Source of the DNA: Sandaracinaceae bacterium
GTDB lineage: Bacteria > Myxococcota_A > Polyangia > Polyangiales > Houyiibacteriaceae
DNA length: 64,000 nucleotides
Reading direction: 5' to 3'
Assembly (NCBI GenBank): GCA_020633055.1
Contig: JACKEJ010000004.1
Span: 496,001-560,000, forward strand
Under the pieces are notes generated by a model. The model did not search any database, had not been told where the DNA came from, and saw only the letters and a program-made list of their open reading frames with translations. Positions 59,433 to 64,000 of this stretch are shown here, piece after piece. The stretch's first letter is position 1. Each line of letters begins with the position of its first letter. A program made the translations under genes and the position numbers.

Positions 59433-60866
59433 GTGACCAAAAACTTCACCTATGAGCGGCCCGATGGAACCGTGCGAAAACTGTCGGGCTACAAGGCCCC
59501 GACGCAGCGCTGGGAGGGGCAGCGCTTCAGCGCGACGCGCGTGACTGCCGCGCGACTGCCCGCACGCGTGGACCTGCGGGCGGCCATGACAGCGGTGGAG
59601 AACCAGAGCGAGACGAGCAGCTGCGTCGCCAACGCCGTCGCGGGGGCCTACGAGTATCTGGTCAAGCAGCACCGGCAGGACGACGCCTACGACGTCAGCC
59701 GCCTGTTCATCTACTTCGTCGCGCGCGCGGTCGCCGCCGGCGAGGATCCCACCAGCGAACCCGAGCTCGAAGACGAGGGCACCATGATCGGCGCCGCCAT
59801 CGAGGGCCTGCGCGAGTTCGGCGCCTGCTCCGAGGAGTCCTGGCCCTTCGACGACGAGCTCGTCAACGAGACCCCCTCGGAGGAGGCGTTCGACGAGGCG
59901 AGCTACTTCCTAGTCGAGGACGTGATGCAGGTGCCCACGCGGCTCGAGGCTTGGAAGGCGGCGCTCGCCGAGGGGCACCCCATCATCTTCGGTATCAACC
60001 TGTACGAGAGCTTCGACGCTCAGCGACGCCCAGGGCTGGTGCCTTCGCCATCACCCCGCGAGGCGCAGCGAGAGGACCACGCCGGGCACGCCATGCTGGC
60101 GGTGGGCTACTCGGACCGCGATCAGGTCTTCATCGTGCGCAACTCGTGGGGCGAGGAGTGGGGTGACCGCGGCTACTGCTACATCCCGTACGCCTACCTG
60201 ATGAACCCGCGCTTCAACGACGGGGACAGCTGGGTCATCCGCCGCGTGGAGGAGCCCGAGCTGGACGAGTCCACCTGGGCCGACGACGACGAGTCGCTGA
60301 TCGGCGACGTCGAGAACGAGCTCGCCGCGATGAGCGACGAAGACTTCGCTGCCATGTGGGACGCGATGGGCGACGTGGCCTTCGAGACGCGGCTGGCGCT
60401 GGTGCTGCTGTTCGCGGCGGGGGCCGACGGCGAGATCGACGACCAGGAGCTGGAGGGCATCGCGGACGTGCTGGCGAACGTGCAGGAGACGCTCGGCATC
60501 CGGATGAACCCCGAGAAGGTGCTGCGGCGCGCGCTGAAGCGCATCGACCGCGACGAGGACGTGTTCGAGGAGACGGTCGCGCTGTTCGCCGAGCACGTGC
60601 CCGCGACGGTGTTGGCGGCGATCGTGAACGCCGTGCAGGAGGTCGTGGAGATCGACACGGAGGACGAGGAGGACGTCCTCGCGTACCTGGTGGAGGCGTG
60701 GCAGGTGGACGCGTTCGGCGAGGGCGATGAAGCCAATGACGAGGGCGACGATGACGATGACGGGGACCACGACGACGATGAAGACGCGGACTACGACGAC
60801 GATGAAGACGCGGACTACGACGACGATGAAGACGAAGACGGGGACTACGACGAAGACGAAGACTGA
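59433..60866 (+). CDS. Papain-like (C1A) protease fused to TerB-like domain and acidic tail
   Basis: 477 residues from GTG 59433. The protease domain (about 40-265) has oxyanion Gln58, Cys64 (NQSETSSCVANAVAG), His219 (HAGHAMLAVGY) and Asn237 (RNSWGEEWGDRGY), a complete C1A triad. There is no signal peptide and no obvious propeptide, so it should be cytoplasmic. A helical TerB-like domain (about 300-430) follows, with AAGADGEIDDQELEGIADVL and a second acidic turn. The last 45 residues are almost all Asp/Glu/Tyr/Gly, with two identical 24-bp DNA repeats. Divergent from the Crp regulator. Substrate and trigger unknown; the TerB part may bind a metal or partner. Confidence 0.85.
   Translation: MTKNFTYERPDGTVRKLSGYKAPTQRWEGQRFSATRVTAARLPARVDLRAAMTAVENQSETSSCVANAVAGAYEYLVKQHRQDDAYDVSRLFIYFVARAVAAGEDPTSEPELEDEGTMIGAAIEGLREFGACSEESWPFDDELVNETPSEEAFDEASYFLVEDVMQVPTRLEAWKAALAEGHPIIFGINLYESFDAQRRPGLVPSPSPREAQREDHAGHAMLAVGYSDRDQVFIVRNSWGEEWGDRGYCYIPYAYLMNPRFNDGDSWVIRRVEEPELDESTWADDDESLIGDVENELAAMSDEDFAAMWDAMGDVAFETRLALVLLFAAGADGEIDDQELEGIADVLANVQETLGIRMNPEKVLRRALKRIDRDEDVFEETVALFAEHVPATVLAAIVNAVQEVVEIDTEDEEDVLAYLVEAWQVDAFGEGDEANDEGDDDDDGDHDDDEDADYDDDEDADYDDDEDEDGDYDEDED
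60771..60818 (+). repeat. 24-bp tandem coding repeat in acidic tail
   Basis: Two perfect copies of a 24-bp unit starting GACGACGATGAAGACG, followed by a diverged third. It encodes DDDEDADY. The copy number may vary by slippage. Confidence 0.85.
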
Positions 60867-60976
60867 CTCCGCGTGCCGCGCTTCCTCGCCGTGTGCCCAC
60901 CCGGGCGCGCTCGGGTGAGCCCCTCGACTGCCATCGGTCTGCTGGCCGAGCGCAGTGTCGCAGGCTGCGCGGGTGC

Positions 60977-61007
60977 AGGACCCTGCGACAAGACGCAGCG
61001 GGGTCCT
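60977..61007. terminator. Bidirectional hairpin between convergent genes
   Basis: AGGACCC/GGGTCCT outer arms and TGCG/CGCA inner arms, with a 6-nt loop and a 3-nt bulge on one side. It lies between the protease gene and the opposing lipoprotein gene; there is no long T-run. Confidence 0.5.
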
Positions 61008-61021
61008 TCAGCGCGCTCTCG

Positions 61022-62362
61022 TCAGCGCGCCACCGCGACGTCGATGGCATCGAAGCCGACGTCGATGGGGTCGTCGCTGGCGACGTCGCCGCTGTGCGCG
61101 TGGAACACGTGGACCCCTCGCTCACAGCCCTGGTTGGCGGGCGTGACGGTGCACGGATCGGGGAAGAACACGAGGTCCTCGACGCGGTCCAGCGCGAGCT
61201 CGTCGACGTATCGACCCGAGAAGGTGTTGTACGTGGAGAAGGGCCCCGCTCCCACGAGCTCGAGGTGCGAGGACGCACCTGGGCCGAAGTCCGTGTGCGT
61301 GATGCGCCACCCCAGCACGGCGTCGACGACGACGAAGCCACCCACCTGGGCCCCGTTCGTGAAGGGGAAGGCGCTCACCTCGAACGTGTCCAGGTCGACG
61401 ACTTGGTACGCACCGCCACCCGAGAAAAGCGGCCTCGGCTCGGCGACGTAGAGGCGCCTTCCAGCGCAGTCCACGGGCATGTCGAAGTCCGCCCGGGAGC
61501 CCAAGGCCACCCCTTGGACGCCGGCCGTCATGGGGTCGACGTCCACCACGCGGCTCCCGCTGGGCAGCGAGAGGTCGATGACGACCAGCGCGGGTCCCAC
61601 CGGTGACTCGGCGCCCGAGTCGTGTTCCACGCGCGCCACTTGGACGTAGGCGCGCGTACCGCAGCTTGCGACGCGCCCCGCCTCGGGGAGGCCGTCGGCG
61701 TCGGCCAACGCCGTCAGGTTGACGCTGGTGGTGGTCAACGAAGGCACGTCGATGACCACGACGGAAGCGCGCTCGTACTGGGTGACCACGACGCTGTCGT
61801 CCCCCACCCACGCGGCAAAGCGTGGATCGGCGCCCGTGGCGAGCGTGAACGTGCGCGTGACGCTCAGGCTGAGCGCGTCGATCAAGTCCACCGTGTCGAC
61901 TGGGCTCGGATGAACGACCACGCAGCGGAGCCCGCGGCAGGTGACGCTGCTGGCCACGCCGCCGAGGTCGGCGCTCGTCACGACGGAGTGCGGGGCCGCT
62001 GCGCTCAATGACGCGACCTCCCCGTCGGGCCCGAGCACGATCAGGCGTGCAGGCTGCGCCTGGCCCGCATCCACGTCCTGGTCGGGCGCCGCGTCGGGCG
62101 GCGTGTCGCCGTCGAGCGTGTCGCCGTCCGTGCCTCCGTCGGAGGCGGGCGCATCGGTGACGCTGCCGTCGTGGGGGGTCGCGCTGTCGGGATCGCCGCC
62201 ATCGGCGAGACCGGCGTCCAAGCCGCCGTCGGGGGACGCGGTCCCCCCATGACAACCCGGCAGCGCGAGCACGGCGAGTGGGTAAAGGAAGCAGATCGTC
62301 CGCGCCCACGATGGGCGCGCGCACGTCGTGCGGGGAAGCAAAGATGAAAGCATGAGCGCCAT
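61022..62362 (-). CDS. Beta-propeller lipoprotein
   Basis: 446 residues. Leader ICFLYPLAVLALPGC ends in a lipobox. A 60-residue Asp/Gly/Pro linker follows, then about 340 beta-rich residues in repeats like ARLIVLGPDGEVASLSA, VDTVDLIDALSLSVTRTF, RASVVVIDVPSLTTTSVNL, the pattern of a YVTN/NHL-type propeller. Start ATG 62362 or 62353. Function unknown; surface or periplasmic. Convergent with the protease gene. Confidence 0.7.
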   Translation of the reverse strand: MALMLSSLLPRTTCARPSWARTICFLYPLAVLALPGCHGGTASPDGGLDAGLADGGDPDSATPHDGSVTDAPASDGGTDGDTLDGDTPPDAAPDQDVDAGQAQPARLIVLGPDGEVASLSAAAPHSVVTSADLGGVASSVTCRGLRCVVVHPSPVDTVDLIDALSLSVTRTFTLATGADPRFAAWVGDDSVVVTQYERASVVVIDVPSLTTTSVNLTALADADGLPEAGRVASCGTRAYVQVARVEHDSGAESPVGPALVVIDLSLPSGSRVVDVDPMTAGVQGVALGSRADFDMPVDCAGRRLYVAEPRPLFSGGGAYQVVDLDTFEVSAFPFTNGAQVGGFVVVDAVLGWRITHTDFGPGASSHLELVGAGPFSTYNTFSGRYVDELALDRVEDLVFFPDPCTVTPANQGCERGVHVFHAHSGDVASDDPIDVGFDAIDVAVAR

Positions 62363-62389
62363 GCTAGCAGCGCGCGCAACACCCCGCGT

Positions 62390-63316
62390 TCATGGACGTG
62401 GGAGACCCTTTCCGAAGTCTGCGAGCGCAGCGGTCACGTGCCCGCGCAGCCACCGGTGGCGCGCGTCGCGCGTGAAGCGGGAAGCCCACGAGACGCACAT
62501 CGGGAGGACGGGGGTGGTCACCGGGCAGCGCTGTCGATGCAGGGTTGGGGCGAGCGCGCGCGTGACGTCTTCGGGCAGCGTGGCCACCAGGTCGGTCTGG
62601 CTGACGATGTTCAACGCGGCTTGGAAGCTGGGTACGGTGACCGCCACCCGGCGGCGCTCGCCGAGGGCCGCGAGCGCCGTGTCCACGTAGCCCCCCTCGC
62701 CGCCGGTGGGCGACACCAACAAATGGTCGGCGCGCAAGAAGGCACGGAGCGACAGCGTGCGGCGCTCACGCGTCACGCAGACGAAGCGTCGCCCGTATTG
62801 CGGGCTGAGCACGAGGGCGTCCAGCTCGGGGATGGCGTACTCCCCGCGGACGTCCGGGAACACGCCCACGTCCACCAGGCCTCGCTGCGCCTCGCGTGCC
62901 GTGTCGAGGCCCAACGGACGAACGCGCACGTCCAGCGCAGGCGCCTCCGCGCGAATGCGCAACAGCAGGGCGCCCGCCAGCATGGCCTGCAGGTCGTCCC
63001 CCAGCGCGAGCGTGACGTTCCCCTCGGCCTCGGCCGGCACGAACGGGGCTGGCGGGGCGAGCACGCGCGCCGCACCCGCGACCAGCGCCTCCACCTCGGG
63101 CAACAGCGCGGCACCACGCTCCGTGCGTACGAGCCTCCTCCCGGCGCGCACCAGCAAGGCGTCTCCCGTCGCCTCGCGCAGCTTCTCGAGCGTGCGGCTC
63201 ATCGCGGGCTGCCCCACGTGCATGCGCCGCGCGGCCAGGGTGACGCTCTCGGTCGCTAGGAGCGCGTAGAGCGCGGGGAGCAGCTCTGTGGGCGCGCGCA
63301 GTTCCATGTCTTGCAT
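62390..63316 (-). CDS. LysR family transcriptional regulator
   Basis: 308 residues from ATG 63316, which has GAGG five bases upstream; longer and shorter in-frame ATGs exist (63337, 63307). HTH: LATESVTLAARRMHVGQPAMSRTLEKLREATGD (in two pieces, about 22-53), then a substrate domain (about 85-290). Divergent from an NAD(P)-binding oxidoreductase gene with about 77 bases between, the usual place for the LysR box; TTTTC/TTTCA stretches there are AT-rich. Control of the neighbour is likely. Confidence 0.93.
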   Translation of the reverse strand: MQDMELRAPTELLPALYALLATESVTLAARRMHVGQPAMSRTLEKLREATGDALLVRAGRRLVRTERGAALLPEVEALVAGAARVLAPPAPFVPAEAEGNVTLALGDDLQAMLAGALLLRIRAEAPALDVRVRPLGLDTAREAQRGLVDVGVFPDVRGEYAIPELDALVLSPQYGRRFVCVTRERRTLSLRAFLRADHLLVSPTGGEGGYVDTALAALGERRRVAVTVPSFQAALNIVSQTDLVATLPEDVTRALAPTLHRQRCPVTTPVLPMCVSWASRFTRDARHRWLRGHVTAALADFGKGLPRP

Positions 63317-63393
63317 GCATGCCTCATAGCATTTCAATCGATTTTCGGCATTCGTTCGAGCGCGTCATGCTGACCCCGAAAGCGAGGCACGAC

Positions 63394-64000
63394 ATGGAAC
63401 GAGACGAGCGCGAGAGTCGGAAGATGGTGGTGGTGGGTGCGGGGCAGATCGGCACGCCCGTGGTGCGGCGCCTGGTGGCGTTGGGGCACTCGGTCACGTG
63501 GCTGAGCCGCACGCGCCCGAGCGAGGTGCCCGCCGGCGCACAGCACGTCTGCGTGGACGCGCGCGACCCGGACGCCGTGGCGACCGCAGCGGAGGGCGCA
63601 GAGGCTGTGATCGCCGCGGTGAACCCCGCCACCTACGACGCAGACGTGTGGGCGCGGGAGCTCCCGCCGCTGCACGCGGGCCTGATCGCAGGCGTCGGGC
63701 AGAGCGGGGCGCGGCTGGTGCTGCTGGACGCCCTGTACCTCTACGAGACGGGCGCAGCCCCGCTGAGCCCCGACACCCCACAGACGCCCAGCACGGCCAA
63801 GGGCCGGGTGCGCAAGCAGCTGGCCGACATGGTCGCCGAGGCTCAGCGCGCCGGCTCACTGCGCGCGACGACCTTGCGCGCGCCAGACTTCTGGGGCCCC
63901 GGGCTGCACAGCGCGCTCATCACCGAGCAGGGGCTCGCGGACCTGCGGCGCGGCAAGCGCCCGCTCGTGTTGGGCGACCCCGACGTTCCGCATGCGTTCG
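63394..64000 (+). CDS. NAD(P)-binding Rossmann protein, partial
   Basis: 202 residues up to the window edge; the 3' part is missing. ATG 63394 has GAGG six bases upstream; ATG 63367 and 63424 are in frame. The nucleotide motif VVVGAGQIGTPVV (near 11-23, GxGxxG), then VDARDPDAVATAAEGAEAVIAAV and LVLLDALYLYE, is that of NAD-dependent epimerase/NmrA-like atypical SDRs. Substrate unknown. Divergent from the LysR gene. Confidence 0.82.
   Translation, partial: MERDERESRKMVVVGAGQIGTPVVRRLVALGHSVTWLSRTRPSEVPAGAQHVCVDARDPDAVATAAEGAEAVIAAVNPATYDADVWARELPPLHAGLIAGVGQSGARLVLLDALYLYETGAAPLSPDTPQTPSTAKGRVRKQLADMVAEAQRAGSLRATTLRAPDFWGPGLHSALITEQGLADLRRGKRPLVLGDPDVPHAF

Overview
This is a 64 kb piece of a high-GC chromosome, most probably from a Myxococcota bacterium of the Polyangia/Sandaracinus type. 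That assignment is an inference from several features: many secreted lipoproteins with Asp/Gly-rich linkers and Cys-rich EGF-like segments, a very long Ser/Thr kinase fused to an AAA/TPR module, TSP3/OmpA proteins, numerous GTG/TTG starts and tightly overlapping genes. I see no rRNA, tRNA, CRISPR array, transposase, integrase or phage gene, so it reads as ordinary chromosome with many lineage-specific genes rather than a mobile island.

Layout. 1-10 kb: 3' end of a diguanylate cyclase, a giant kinase, a ThDP enzyme of the acetolactate synthase superfamily, a TPR/membrane protein coupled to a Cys-rich lipoprotein, and a membrane protein with a PH-like region. 10-18 kb: an unknown protein divergent from an RNB exoribonuclease, a DUF1330 protein, lipoproteins, and a translationally coupled operon of riboflavin synthase, an unknown protein and a DUF1697 protein, with hsp20 upstream. 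18-28 kb: a lipoprotein with an internal duplication, an overlapping operon (inactive-looking rhomboid fold, lipoprotein, PQQ-type beta-propeller lipoprotein), RNase R, and thymidine phosphorylase. 28-34 kb: an esterase lipoprotein, then FabG, a COG4648 membrane protein, an LpxL-like acyltransferase and a LolA-like protein. These four resemble accessory genes of aryl-polyene clusters, without the ketosynthases. A phosphate-selective porin follows, behind a striking array of Pho-box-like repeats. 34-46 kb: dnaK, a K+ channel with an RCK domain, a membrane sulfatase-fold protein, PIN-PhoH, a DUF1704 peptidase, and a housekeeping operon (CPBP protease, tlyA, a TerB-like gene, rsmD, coaD). 46-54 kb: a moaD-moaE fusion broken by three clustered indels, a MerR regulator with a near-leaderless promoter, a small operon whose first product ends like a type III secretion needle protein, rdgB, lipoproteins, a LysR gene, and an ArsR-SRPBCC-DUF1761 group. 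54-64 kb: a beta-rich envelope protein, a double-OmpA protein, a V4R-like sensor, a Crp/YdcZ/GNAT operon divergent from a cytoplasmic papain-like protease fused to a TerB-like domain, a beta-propeller lipoprotein, and a LysR gene divergent from an NAD(P)-binding protein that runs off the window.

The signals most worth following are these. (1) Four 7-mers on an 11-bp period lie upstream of the OprP-type porin. (2) The spaced motif GTAAC-N6-GTTAC occurs both at the arsR promoter and inside a perfect 21-bp-arm inverted repeat just upstream of the DUF1761 gene. (3) The moaDE reading frame is disrupted. (4) A ketosynthase-free aryl-polyene-like accessory set is present. (5) An unsecreted papain-TerB fusion has an acidic tail. 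(6) A three-gene operon begins with a needle-like protein. All calls rest on reading the sequence and remembered family motifs; no database search was run.
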